DNA of 64,000 nt. It comes from Aporrectodea caliginosa. Its lineage: Eukaryota > Annelida > Clitellata > Crassiclitellata > Lumbricidae. The position numbers and the translations under genes were made by a program. Under the pieces are notes generated by a model. It ran no database searches. It was not told where the DNA came from and worked only from the letters and a program-made list of their open reading frames with translations. The DNA lies in NCBI GenBank assembly GCA_020284085.1, contig JACEVL010000003.1, positions 390,692 to 454,691 on the forward strand. Reading direction: 5' to 3'. Shown here piece after piece: positions 52,600 through 62,985 of this stretch (positions are counted from its first letter, which is position 1; each line of letters starts with the position of its first letter).

Positions 52600-52940
52600 A
52601 TATTTCTGGATGCGCCCATAATACCATCAGCAGCACGGAGAACCCGGTAGAGGCGGGCGATTAGAGCAAGGGGCAAACCCAGAAGGATCGAGCAACATCA
52701 CTTTCGGCGTCCCTCAGTGACACCGAAAGGGACAAGAACCCAGGCACACCTAGGGAAGCCAAAGAAAGCGCAATTTGTGCGCTGTGACAAGAAGGAGCGA
52801 AGCCACTCTAGAGGTTTGTCTGTCAAAGCAAATAGAACGGCGCTCGAGAGTATATGGTGGTTGGCAGAATCGAACGCAGAGCTAACATCAAAGAGAGCCA
52901 AAAGATAGGTCTGTTCAATATCCATAGGCCATAGCGCCAT
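52600..52940 (-). pseudogene. LINE RT core remnant
   Basis: Complement: TYLLALFDVSSAFDSANHHI (motif A), PLEWLRSFLSQRTNCAFFGF and VLVPFGVTEG (the G.PQGS turn altered). Continues degraded to about 52600. Confidence 0.75.
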
Positions 52941-52959
52941 AGATATCAGACAGAAGGCG

Positions 52960-53262
52960 GATTGTTTTCATCAATCAAACTTCTATTGGATGGAAAACTT
53001 AGTTTCATCCATCCACCTTGGTATCCAGCTTCTATTTACGGGAAATTGTTTTTCCATCACTCCAGCTTCTAATTTCAACACAGGAATGTTTTCATCAATC
53101 CCACTTCCATTTAGGGAAGCAGTTTTTTTCATCAATCCAGCTTCCATTTTATAATGACAATATCAAATAACCTAGTAGACGAAATGTCTGTCGGCCAAAT
53201 GTCTGTAGACGAAGTGTCGTAGTCGAAAAGTCTGTAGACGAATTGTTGTGATACCGTTGTGG
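52960..53262. mobile_element. Minisatellite element copy with phrase-repeat end
   Basis: Five units of TCATCAATCCAACTTCTATT type (52965-53150), followed by GTAGACGAAATGTCTG / GTAGACGAAGTGTCG / GTAGACGAATTG phrases up to GTGATACC at 53262. The complement of that end begins GGTATCAC, similar to the GGTTAC/GGTAAC ends at 45498-45769. The left end is not certain. Confidence 0.6.
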
Positions 53263-53889
53263 ATAATTTCCAACGGCCTGTGCCTAAAATATGAGCATGG
53301 TGTGAACTGTTAACTCTGGATTGGAATACGTACATGCGAGAGTTGCAACTTTCTTAGTAATCTGATAAGTAATACTTGACTTGCAGATAGAATTTTTATT
53401 CTTATTGAACTTTGAACCATCTAGGCTAAGTAGTGTGCATCTCCTTGTGAGGTAATTAAAACACATTAAGTTTACCTGCATAAATAAATGTAGGTCCCAT
53501 GCACAGATCATTGGCTAGAATCCTATTTTAACTTGAAAAGGATTCTGTCATTAGGGAAGTAATTGGGTTATATTAAATTAGGTTTCTTGAACTATCGCCC
53601 AGTCACCAGTCAACTATTGATATGATCTATATTAAGCCTATATGATAGGTATTCATTTCTTCCTTATGTTTCCAGTTTATGTTTCGTTTCCCGTAGAAAA
53701 CTAGTGTACAAACGGCATCAGATCTGTTAGTTCCATGTTCACGTTCAAGTTGTTCGACGTTCTAACATTATTGTACTTCTTATTTGAATCAGAGTTATGC
53801 ACTGTATAACACAGTCATTTTTTAAGTGCATGCATGTTTGAAAAATGGGTAGCCTAAACGTAATATATTTTTGACAAATGTAATTTCGT
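53263..53889. other. Intron of locus B, nothing recognised
   Basis: AT-rich without supported features. Confidence 0.4.
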
Positions 53890-54112
53890 TTGCGCGGTGG
53901 TGTAGGGGTATGTTCGGTGCCTTGCAGCCGGAGGGTTGAGAGTAGGTTGCGGGTTCGAATCCACCTCAAGCCGTCGCGTAGGAACCCTGGGCAAGTCCTT
54001 CACCCGCAATTGCTCATGCGCTTCGGCGTGAAACTCCGATTCAGTGTCCGCGCTGTAGTAGGGAGCGCTTCTGAATAGAAATCTTGAAGGGGCGCTAAAA
54101 CAAGTTGTCAAA
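53890..54112 (+). mobile_element. tRNA-derived SINE, family 2
   Basis: A box TGGTGTAGGGG at 53898-53908 and a perfect B box GGTTCGAATCC at 53952-53962, at tRNA-like spacing. Then a body with CTGGGCAAGTCCTTCACCC and ATGCGCTTCGGCGTGAAACT, and a 3' end GAGCGCTTCTGAATAGAAAT, GGGGCGCTAAAACAAG. That 3' end resembles the CR1/L2 LINE tails in this window, suggesting mobilisation by them. Reverse relative at 60065-60200. It abuts the CATA repeat. Confidence 0.82.
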
Positions 54113-54262
54113 CATACATACATACATACATACATACATACATACATACATACATACATACATACATACATACATACATACATACATACATACATACATA
54201 CATACATACATACATACATACATACATACATACATACATACATACATACATACACACATACA
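54113..54262. repeat. (CATA)n microsatellite, about 150 bp
   Basis: About 37 units just before the acceptor of the propeller exon. The CVCMY frames are artefacts. Confidence 0.97.
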
Positions 54263-54284
54263 TATTAGAGCATGTTGTTTTTAG

Positions 54285-55180
54285 CTCAGGAGACGATTCG
54301 TTTGGAGATTCTGCATGAATCACAGATCAACTTTTGGGTCTTCAAAGTTGCTACGTTGAAAGATGAAATATTTCTGCTCTGCGGAGAACATGTTCGAGAC
54401 AGTATGTCGTCTCGCACCTCTTTTTCTGTGAACGTTAGAGTTTTCGACCGAAACAATATGGCAGAGGTGAAAGATGTCATCGCATTACCAGGAATACGTA
54501 TGGAGGGCGTAGCAGCTTGCAACGTGTCAAATTGTCTGTATGTACTGGTGCAAAACAGGGAATTGCACCGTTCTTCAATGTTACGCATTACGAGAGATGA
54601 GGAACATAAGTTTAACATTCATACGTGGATTAGTGATCTAAGACCATCAATTTCTATATCAGTATCCGTTAATGGCAGCCTAATGATCATTTCAACACCG
54701 GAAGGACCAGATTCTGAGGCAGTAAGCATATATAATGCCAATGGTTCCTTGTATCGTGAGACAATGTTGTCTCCAGATATCTATGGGCTTAGAGATGCTA
54801 AAAGTGTAATTCAAAAATCGAACGGAAACCTTGTATTAACTTCTTTTGGCGAACATTTTGAAACGGTTCTAAGGGAGATCGATACTGGTGGAATTGTCAC
54901 ACGGCAATACAAATCATCACTGAGTGGAAAGAGTGCTGCGAATTGTGTCGATACTTGGGGTAGAATTCTGATAAATGATCCGGAAAACGGAATCGAGCTG
55001 TTAGATTGTGAGTTGAATCGCTTGGATTTTACTGGTCCGCAGCCAAATAAGAACGTCCACAACTTTTTCCATAGTTTGCACCACGATACCGAAAGGAATG
55101 AGGTAGTGAGTATTTGTAGTGGTCCTACCAGTGTCTTGTCTTATGTGGTTTGGTGTAAGACAAAGATACATACAGCATAA
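54285..55180 (+). CDS. Locus B exon 4: beta-propeller exon with altered C-terminus
   Basis: Acceptor TTGTTTTTAG (AG at 54283-54284), then two bases and about 297 codons to TAA at 55178-55180. Blade-like repeats: FKVATLKDEIFLLCGE, AACNVSNCLYVLVQNRE, SISVSVNGSLMIIS, KSNGNLVLTSFGE, AANCVDTWGRILINDPENG and LHHDTERNEVVSI. Homologous in order to 7437-8371 but diverged; less NHL-like in wording. It follows the F-box exon 50552-50759 in the correct phase. The last 14 codons (SYVVWCKTKIHTA and the stop) come from a 207-bp LINE insertion. The uninterrupted sequence after the insertion would instead end TIFRFTEE and a stop at 55379, a plausible closing strand. AATAAA at 55557. Confidence 0.75.
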
Positions 55181-55358
55181 TAGACAAAGAAAGACCTGGA
55201 TGGACAATATAATGGAGGATTTGAGGGCACAAAACATGGACATGAGGGAAGCCATGGATAAAATCAGAGATAGAAAGATTTGGAGATGTCATGTTAAGGA
55301 CTCATCGTTGGGGCACGCCTGACGGAGGAGAGAGAAGAAGAAGAATACCAGTGTCTTG
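55126..55358 (+). mobile_element. LINE 3' fragment in the propeller exon, 13-bp TSD
   Basis: The insertion spans 55139-55345. TACCAGTGTCTTG stands on both sides (55126-55138 and 55346-55358), exact. Inside are RKTWMDNIMEDLRAQNMDMR, REAMDKIRDRKIWR and a GAAGAA-type 3' tail, a 5'-truncated non-LTR element end. The intact TSD means it is recent compared with the other LINE relics. Confidence 0.9.
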
Positions 55359-55379
55359 ACGATCTTTCGTTTCACTGAG

Positions 55380-55570
55380 GAATGAAACCACTGTAAAGAA
55401 TGTTAACGATGGAGACAATTTCAGTTCAATAGTGTTGACATCTCTGTGTAGTTTCTGTCCTATCGTTGCTACCACTGCGTTAAATTTTAAACGTTTATGT
55501 TGAGAAAACTATTTTTTCAGTTATAAAGTTGATAATTCGTTTAAACAATTCACGTAAATAAAGCCATTTG
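55380..55570 (+). promoter_or_regulatory. 3' UTR and poly(A) signal of locus B
   Basis: AATAAA at 55557-55562, about 180 bp after the ancestral stop codon. Confidence 0.5.
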
Positions 55571-56617
55571 TTTTCTTTGTTTTGTGTATTTTATTTTAAT
55601 ATCTGATACTACTATAGATCTGTTTAATAGCACGAAAATTACTTTAGCGTAAAGATTTTTTTATTAGTGCCTAATTTATTGTTTTACCACGACCACCGTC
55701 CACTGGCAATAATTATTATTTGTAAGAGAACAGAGTGTTTTACACCCGAACCCGAGATTTATGTTACATCTTAATATCAAATCATATGCCACACTTGCTT
55801 CATTTAAGGCATTGGATCGCCTTACTGAACTTCACTGGCCTACTGGTGAATGGTATGTTAATTTATTATTATTATCATTCATTTATGATCGTAAGAGTTA
55901 AAGATAATGTAACTAAATGCACCGCAAATGCGATTAAGCAGCAGCAAATAAGATCACTTAAACAGATGCGCCTTGAACACATTTCTACAGCCATCGAGTG
56001 ATATCTTGGGTTCCCGAAGCGCAAACAGGCATAAGAACATTTCATACAGATGGGCAAGATATGGCTAACGTCCTTGCTGTCGACCTTCAGTCTTTCCACT
56101 CCATACTACATCGTAATTCGCGGCGGAAAGCACTAACTGAGATCTGCACCGATGATGCCAGCTCAATCATCCGTCTGGTGCAAAGTTAGGCATATACTTT
56201 GTGTTTGCCTTAATAATTGCGCATATACATAAGAATCAAATGTTGAACTAGTGCGGTCTAGCTTTGCGTAGCCTAATGGTCGTGAGTCGAGTTGAAACAT
56301 ATTGATTTTCCAAATGCCCAAGAGCTATCCTATCGATGCTTCTTCACGGTTATCGATATGATGTCAGCTCAGCGACATTTCATCATGTAGTAAAACTACG
56401 ATTGATATTTCAAAATTTTATATGGCACAACACCTGAGAAACACCCAGAAGCATAATTATACTGTTGATACATTGTACATCTACGTTTCAGGTATAAGCT
56501 GTGTTTTATCGGCTTTGTGGTTATAACTTATGCTAAATGGTCTTCTGAGCCGAGTCGTCAGCCTGAAATATCTAAAGCGTTACTAAAAAAGCTAAGAGGA
56601 GCGTTGCGTCGTTTCAG
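55571..56617. other. No firm gene
   Basis: Frames at 55735-56001 and 55998-56189 have some coding look (KQQQIRSLKQMRLEHIS) but no splice support or family. Confidence 0.35.
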
Positions 56618-56782
56618 AGGAGATTGGTCAGAGATGTCAAGTGAAGAACCAAGTTCGGTTTCCAGATGACGCAACGAAGAATGCGGAAGAACTGCTTACA
56701 CTGGCTTTGTTTACAATGGACACCAAAACCATTTATGGCACGCCCGTGTTTACTACCTCCACAGCATCATTATACTACGTTG
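56618..56782 (+). CDS. Candidate symmetric exon, unknown (weak)
   Basis: Acceptor GCGTTGCGTCGTTTCAG and donor GTTG|GTAAAC enclose 165 bases open in one frame, phase 1 at both ends: EIGQRCQVKNQVRFPDDATK, NAEELLTLALFTMDTKTIYG, TPVFTTSTASLYYV. The amino-acid mix is plausible. I recognise no domain. Confidence 0.25.
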
Positions 56783-57042
56783 GTAAACTGATTGACCTCA
56801 GTATATTGAGTATATGATTGAGAGATATACAGACAGACGTACGTGCATACATACACACTTACATGCATAGTTAAATACGGAAATCCATACGCACATACAA
56901 TACATACACATATTGTATTTTATTATATTCAAACATTTAGACACACATGTAGGCCTATACCTACATGCAATACATAAATATGCATAGACATACGTGTACA
57001 AACATGCATACATATATACTTATGTAGTGGTATGTAGGACAC

Positions 57043-57967
57043 GGTATACGCAGTGCCGTATTAACCCATAAGCCAGATAAGTGATGACTTAGGGCCCCGC
57101 AAGGTTTTGGGGCCCCAAAATCCGGAGAAATTAAATCAAATTGTTGTAACAAATTCCTAATTTTGTATAATTTAAATTAATTTTAAATAACTTAGCGCTT
57201 GTAAGTTTTAGTTACTACTTACTGTATACTGACCCTAGTTGCAGATTCACACTCTCAGTCTGTACAGGGGCCCCTAGCGACCGACGGCAGACGTCAAAGG
57301 CTGAAAGAGAAACACTAATATTTCCCACTCTGTGTCGACCATAGGCCTATTGACACATTGTTGACACGGTGACCGGTCGCAAGCGGGTGAAAATTCTGAA
57401 ATTACCTAAATTTAGTATAACGGAACATAATCATGGGCGTCCACGGGATTTTTTTTGGGGGGTGGTGGTGGCAAAGAATTCTCTTTAGGGGGTTAAAAGT
57501 TTCGATTTTTTGGCACGGGGACTACGAAGTGTGTCGAAAGCAGCCTATCACATCACCATCAGTACTCGCTTCCGCAATTAAGGGTCTAGTGCGGATCCCA
57601 AAAGCCGACAATGCTTTTTGGAAGCATTTGACATGATATGGAGCCAGTTGTTAGCGTTCTGGGATCCGTTTTCAGCTATTTCTGAACGCTTATTTCAAAC
57701 ACAAAACTGTTAAAAGTTCAATTTTTTATATTTTAAGTTTTTCAGGTTATCATAACTAGTTTGAATCAAAAAACTGTTGAAAAAATAATAGCCATTCATT
57801 GCAATAAACCAAGATAATAAGTCATTTTTAAGTATTTGCAAAATCCGGGGGCGCAAATGCTCCATTCCCCCTCCGGACGCCCATAATTGGGGTTGGGGCC
57901 CCCGTATGTTTTAAACCGGGTCTTGGCTTAGGGCTCCCGGAAGTCTTAGTCCGGCCCTGGGTATACG
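57043..57967. mobile_element. hAT-type element, 909 bp, perfect 8-bp TSD
   Basis: The element spans 57051-57959. Ends CAGTGCCGTATTAA and (complement) CAGGGCCGGACTAA. GGTATACG on both sides (57043-57050 and 57960-57967). Subterminal GGGGCCCC blocks near both ends. An inner pair ATGGGCGTCC (57433) / GGACGCCCAT (57893) suggests a second element nested inside. No transposase. Confidence 0.85.
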
Positions 57968-58200
57968 GACGATTGGTCATAGGTTGATTGGTCATATGAA
58001 CAATTGGTCATAGGGCGCATTGGTCACACTAATTGACGGGTCAATGGACCTAATTGACACTAATTGACACGAATTCAAAGTAAATATTGAGAATAAAGTA
58101 AATAATAAATTAAATAATCGCTGTCAATTAGCCCTGTGATTAAAACTAATTGACACTAATTCTACGGAAATAATGAAATCGCTGTCAATTAGCCGTTTTT
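57968..58200. repeat. Phrase repeats ATTGGTCATA and ACTAATTGACA
   Basis: Four ATTGGTCA phrases (57972-58030), then six AATTGACA-type phrases to 58185, the last ones inverted (TGTCAATTAG). It resembles the ends of small foldback elements. Confidence 0.6.
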
Positions 58201-58205
58201 AACTC

Positions 58206-58279
58206 GGGTATATTATAGTGCTGAAACAAGAAACATAAGGCATGTTTCTGTTTCTTGTTTCAGCGCTATATATATACCC
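58206..58279. repeat. 30-bp hairpin, 13-bp loop
   Basis: GGGTATATTATAGTGCTGAA.. pairs with ..TTCAGCGCTATATATATACCC with one mismatch and one extra base. Could be an RNA hairpin or a snapback duplication. Confidence 0.7.
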
Positions 58280-58671
58280 ATAAGGCATGACTGTTGAGCC
58301 ATTAAGCAAGGGAACAGAACACACAGGAGGCGACACAGAAAGGCGACAAAGAAGAAGACAATGGCGAAGACAAAGGCAACTACTCGAGCTGAACAAGAAC
58401 TGTTTACTGTAAATGTTCCAAAGAACAATAGCAGTGCAAAGTGCTGCAAACTATTCTACACATACGTTGACTTTAATGTATATAATATATTATCTTACGC
58501 AAAACTGTTTTAGCATGCATATTATAAACGCCAAACATAAGGCATTGTACAAGTGTTTAGTAAGATATACGTGGCAAAGCAAGTTTAACTATGGACACAG
58601 AAGGCGAAATTGGCATCTCCAAGAAGGAAAAGCAAACGTATCTTGCATTGTATTGTATTTGATCATTTATA
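58280..58671. other. No gene seen
   Basis: No supported exon or element before the LINE tail at 58672. Confidence 0.4.
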
Positions 58672-59400
58672 AAGCGCCGTTATCGTAGCATAAGCCTTTC
58701 AGAAGCGCTCCCTGTGCGAGGTACTTCGAGAGAAAAAAGGAAGGTTTTAAGGTGAGAGAAAGAGGAAGAGCTGCTACCAGAGAGTATTGTAGAGCGTAGA
58801 GAAGGAGGAAGTCCATTCCATAGAGAGGGACCTATGGACACAAAGGATCTGGATTGAGCCATTGTGGTCCTAACACGGGGAACAAAAAGTCAAGCCGGTC
58901 AGAGGATCTTAGAGGACACTTTGACGTGGCAGAGAGGGGACGGAGAATTTGGTGTCAAAGATATTTTGGAGCAAGACCCAGTTGAGATTTGAGCACGAGA
59001 ATGAGAACTTTGAATTGGATGCGCGCAGAGAGAGGTAGCCAGTGAAGTTGATCAGCCATAAATGTAGAGATGTGAGAGAAGCGAGGAAAGCGACCAATAA
59101 GTCTGACAGCGGCATTCAGTACGGACTGTAGAGGAGATAGACGAACCTTGGGTAAGCCAACAAGAACAGAATTGCAATAGTCAATTCGAAAATAGACAAA
59201 AGCATGGACAATTGAGGTGAAGGTAGATGTTGAAACAGATCTGCGAATAGCTCTAAGACGCCTAAGTTGGAAGTAAGAAGAGCGGGTAAGCTTGGATATG
59301 TGTTCAGTGAAGGTAAGAGAGCTTTCTAGGGTGACACCCAAGTCACGGACACTAGATGAGAATGTATATATTGATGGGATATGAATACTGTAAACACCGT
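58672..59400 (-). pseudogene. CR1/Jockey-type LINE 3' part
   Basis: Complement, from 59400: IPSIYTFSSSVRDLGVTLES, SLTFTEHISKLTRSSYFQLR, FVYFRIDYCNSVLVGLPKVR, LSPLQSVLNAAVRLIGRFPR and HWLPLSARIQFKVLILVLKS. After a frame change at about 58900 comes FVSIGPSLWNGLPPSLRSTI, FLFSLEVPRTGSASE and the ATACA-type 3' tail. About 240 codons of the C-terminal half with only a few breaks. Confidence 0.88.
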
Positions 59401-59402
59401 AT

Positions 59403-59797
59403 TCATTCATTCATTCATTCAGAACATTTATATAGCGCCCCAGAAGCTACTCAGAAGCGCTCCCGGCCCAGCCACGACTAAAGAAAAAAGACTTGAGGGA
59501 CTTGTAGAACCCCGCCGGTTGGCTCACAAGTAAAGAGCGGAGCTTAAGCGGGAGGTCATTCCAGGTGGAAGGTCCCACAACCGAAAAAGCACGGCGCTGC
59601 TTAATAGCCAAGCGTGCCCGTGGAACTAGGAGCTCACCCCTCGTCGTAGAACGAAGCGCCCGACGCGCTGCAACGTCGGACACTGGGCGGCAAAGATCAC
59701 GCAAGTAAGATGGAGCACAGCCAAGAACGCAGCGAGAAACTAGAGCAGCAGTGCGGTATGAGATCCGCTGAGAGATAGGCAGCCAATGCAACACATG
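59403..59797 (-). pseudogene. Second CR1-type LINE 3' part
   Basis: Complement: HVLHWLPISQRISYRTAALV, SRCVLGCAPSYLRDLCRPVS, DVAARRALRSTTRGELLVPR, RRAFSVVGPSTWNDLPLKLR and SLKSFFFSRGWAGSASE, then GGGGCGCTATATAAATG and a GAAT tail at 59403-59425. The open frame beyond 59797 is antisense FLYWCH sequence, so 59797 is the truncation point. Confidence 0.88.
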
Positions 59798-59803
59798 ACA
59801 CGT

Positions 59804-60028
59804 ATGACTAAAGAAGGCGAAACAATGTGGCGGTGCAGCTTTGTGCGCACTCTTAAATGCTCGGCAAGACTTAGTGTCGTTTCCCATGGGGTGAAACTCA
59901 TACGAATCAACAAGAGTGAGCATAACCACGAAGGAAACGCAGAAAGAGCACTCGCCAAGAAGGTAGTCGGAGAAATGAAAGCATTGATGTTCGAGACTTT
60001 AGCAAGGTCCAGCGCCACTCAAGGACAT
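59804..60028 (+). pseudogene. FLYWCH-type zinc-finger relic
   Basis: Reads MTKEGETMWRCSFVRTLKCS, ARLSVVSHGVKLIRINKSEH, NHEGNAERALAKKVVGEMKA, LMFETLARSSATQG. W-x-C, K-C-x-A-R and H-N-H-E are the ligand pattern of the FLYWCH finger, found at the N-terminus of MULE-like transposon proteins. A continuation, VLMALPRETMLGRVLRRHQQ, appears at about 60225-60290 after a SINE. Confidence 0.7.
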
Positions 60029-60064
60029 GTAGGCCTATGTATGTATGTATGTATGAGCACTTAA

Positions 60065-60205
60065 TAATAATAATAACTTGTTATAGTGCCCTTCAAGATT
60101 TCTACTCAGAGGCGCTCCCGACTACAGCGCGGACACTGAATCGGATTTTCATGCCGAAGCGCATGAGCAATTGCAAGTGAAGGACTTGCCCAGGGTCCCT
60201 ACCCT
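60065..60205 (-). mobile_element. tRNA-derived SINE, family 2, 3' part
   Basis: The complement matches the body and tail of 53965-54105 (CAAGTCCTTCACTTGCAATT, GCGCATGAGC reversed, GAGCGCCTCTGAGTAGAAAT), ending GGGCACTATAACAAG with an ATT tail. The tRNA head is missing. It interrupts the FLYWCH relic. Confidence 0.78.
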
Positions 60206-60364
60206 GTATGTTCGAAACTTTCTGGAAACGTGCTAATGGCTTTACCGAGAGAAACAATGTTAGGTCGCGTACTTCGTCGTCACCAGCAGAAAGTGTTGGT
60301 CTCAGGCGACAGCGCTGCGGGTCTGCCAGACTGCCACTACGACCAACACGTTTGATTTTCAACA

Positions 60365-60545
60365 TGCCTTAAGGGATGCCACATGTTAGCCACGCATGGA
60401 AGAATAATTGCCAATTGAGTTCGCGGTCAAAGACAATAATTATTGGCAAACTAATCATCTGAAGGACCAGGCATTTCAAACCATTGACGGAGGCGATGCA
60501 AAAGAAGTGAGTGGTAGACAGTGTCAAAAGCAGCTTACAAGAAGA
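60365..60545 (-). pseudogene. LINE RT core remnant
   Basis: Complement: AAFDTVYHSLLLHRLRQWFE (after motif A), then in another frame LTCGIP*G, i.e. the CGIPQGS turn. Confidence 0.7.
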
Positions 60546-61130
60546 AAAGTGCAATCACCCTACCACTGTCCCTATAATAAATATTAGTTAATAACTTAAA
60601 AAGCGCTGATGTAATAATGCACAAGGTAAGGTATCAGCCGTGCTCCAAATCTAATTATGATTCAGCCGAAGCCAATATGACGAATTCCTCGCCTATGCTT
60701 TGAGCTATCAACCGACAGTTGCATCTAGTCAAACTCACTGGACTAACTTATATCAAATACACGAAAATGAAAACTACTGACATACTCCCCTATTTTTGTT
60801 ATCCTTCATTGCCTTCCTTCTTCTGATAAACAAGAGGTTTATCATTGGCGATATGGAAGACTTCTTTGATTCCACCTATGTCAATTATTGTTCAATAAGC
60901 CAATTAAGCCAACACGTATACGGCGAACAGCCACCATATTCACCGCATTTACGAATCAGATTTACGAATCAGATTTACGAATCAGATTGTTTTTTTCTTG
61001 AATTTGTACTGATTACTGTGATCTTATGGTATTTGATGCTCTGTCAATAAATGGCTTACTTACTTAGGAATGTGAACACCATCCATAATACATAAAAACG
61101 AAACACCTTCCGCACAATGGATTACAAAAT
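60546..61130. other. No gene seen
   Basis: A short triple repeat of TTACGAATCAGA at 60950-60985. Nothing else. Confidence 0.4.
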
Positions 61131-61134
61131 GTAG

Positions 61135-61350
61135 ATGAAAAACGCTTCTTCCAGAGAGCAGCAACCTGAAACTGTATCATAAGCGGCCTCGATTAGATGT
61201 TAGAGAATTCTGTTTAGCCAAAGACATGTGCATTACTGGTTACTGGTTACCACAGAAAATAGCATCTGCACCAAGTTTGCGCAATTTCAAGCAGAAACTG
61301 GACAGTTGGAACGACAAAGGCACTATGAGCTTACATTGCTTTTGAGTCTC
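61135..61350 (+). pseudogene. LINE RT C-terminal tail
   Basis: RFFQRAATWNC-like sequence, then WLPQKIASAPSLRNFKQKLD and SWNDKGTMSLHCF to a stop: the WN.LP..V..A.S...FK..LD..W ending of a non-LTR RT. Confidence 0.65.
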
Positions 61351-62160
61351 ATCTAGCCACATTAACTGTAATTGTAACAATGTTTTCATGGCGCTGCGCA
61401 AGTCATTTGACATAAGCTACTATATACTTTGGGGAGTAATAATGGAGATAGTTCCAAATGCATTCACTGCACGACAATTTGACAACTAGGCAGTTTATTG
61501 CTTCTAGCAGATTAAGTCATCGCAGTTTCCGATGCCGCGTTTCTAATGGCTGTCTGAAAATGGCCTTATGAGGCTTTGCCCGGCAACCAGCGTAGCTCAG
61601 TTTGACAGTATTGACTGCATGAGAGAAAAGATCGATTAAAGCGAGTGGCCTTTAGTCAGTCACTGAGCGTCAAAGCGAGCTGCAAGACGCATTCGATTGA
61701 AGACGGACGGAAGGACTGACGGAAGCAGACTGTGTCTGAAGAAAAGGGAGTCGGAAAAGCGGAGAAGGAGCATTCTCTTCTTATCATTCTCTTGCCCACG
61801 TCTTTGTAAGTGTGAAAATAGACTTCTGTGTAAATATATACGCTGTTCCTGGTTATGTTAATAAAAGTAATTATATAATATATAGCTATATATATTATAT
61901 ATATATATTTATATAATTTTATATATATATATAATGCAGAATAAATGAATGATCAATTTTGAATTGCAGCCATCGCAATAGTATTATAATAATTGAGGGC
62001 ACGGAGTCACGAATTGATGCGTTAAGATAAACGCGGCGACGTCTACCGTAATAAATAGTTCATCAATCAATTTGTGTTTCATGTCACCTCGATATCGTAA
62101 CCACAGTCATCACCAACATCCTAAGCACCATTACCATTGTCATGGTCGTCGTCGTCGTTG
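61351..62160. other. No gene; AT microsatellite
   Basis: A TA-rich run at 61867-61935. The rest is unremarkable. Confidence 0.5.
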
Positions 62161-62162
62161 TC

Positions 62163-62210
62163 ATCATCATCATCAGTTCCTGAAGATAGAGATTTGGCGT
62201 CCAATCTACT
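62163..62210 (-). repeat. LINE 3' tail with (GAT)n
   Basis: ATCATCATCATCAGTTCCTG and ATTTGGCG match the tail at 33690-33725. Confidence 0.6.
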
Positions 62211-62639
62211 ATTGTGACTACTAATAGGCTACAATACAAATACAATACAATACTACGCTTGGTTCAAAATTCTTTGATACCAGAGTCATCGAAATGTCGA
62301 CAGATTACACTCCTATTTGCATTCGCTGTAGATCCAGGAAAGAATTCAGTTGTAAATCTCTTTCGTATTTCACTAAGTGTTAGGCCTAATATGTCTAAAT
62401 TAGGACTCCAATATTATCTGCTCCTTGGTCACATCTCAAACCAACACAGATAGCATTGCATTGGGCTGAACATTACACGTCTTTTGTAAGGTGCTAAAAT
62501 TCGATATGCGCAGAGTCTTTGTACAAAGACGCTCACTTACGTACACACATACACACAATACACACAGACGCAGTATCCGGACATTCCCCGGACATTCCCT
62601 CCCTTCCCCCCGCCCCAAGATCACTTACTTAGTAAGTAG

Positions 62640-62800
62640 GCAGTTAACCATTGCCCATGATAACTGTCATTAATCCAACTTCTATTTAAGCAAACGACGA
62701 TCTATAATCAATTCAACTTTAAGCAAAGAATAAGTTTAATCAAGCAAACTTCTATTTTAAGCAAAGAATTTCTTTCATCGATCCAATTTCTGTATGTATG
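62640..62800. mobile_element. Minisatellite element copy
   Basis: CATGATAACTGTCATTAATC, then units of CCAACTTCTATTTAAGCAAA, as at 1805-2100. One end only. Confidence 0.6.
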
Positions 62801-62853
62801 CAATGTCATGCATATATGTATCTTTATAATTATGTTGTAATTGTTGTATGTAT

Positions 62854-62881
62854 GTCCTAGACCCCCACAGGGGTCTAGGAC
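62854..62881. repeat. Perfect 12-bp inverted repeat, 4-bp loop
   Basis: GTCCTAGACCCC / GGGGTCTAGGAC around CACA. Confidence 0.8.
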
Positions 62882-62985
62882 AGTTTCCCTGACATTCCCC
62901 GAAAGACATTTCTTTCCAAAGTTGGACTGATGAAAATAATGTATTTACTTTAATAGAAGCTGTGCATATGAAACATGAAACCATA

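Noticed and set aside
53890..53965. Functional tRNA gene
   Set aside because: A and B boxes are good but the acceptor and anticodon stems do not pair, and a SINE body follows.
53854..54323. CMYVCMYV protein
   Set aside because: CATA microsatellite read through into the SINE.
54286..54618. Minus-strand 110-codon frame
   Set aside because: Shadow of the propeller exon.
57433..57636. Frame with FFGGWWWQR start
   Set aside because: Composition of the G-rich end of a nested transposon.
59786..59929. Extension of the minus-strand LINE frame beyond 59797
   Set aside because: The open frame there is the antisense of the FLYWCH relic; RT homology ends at about 59797.
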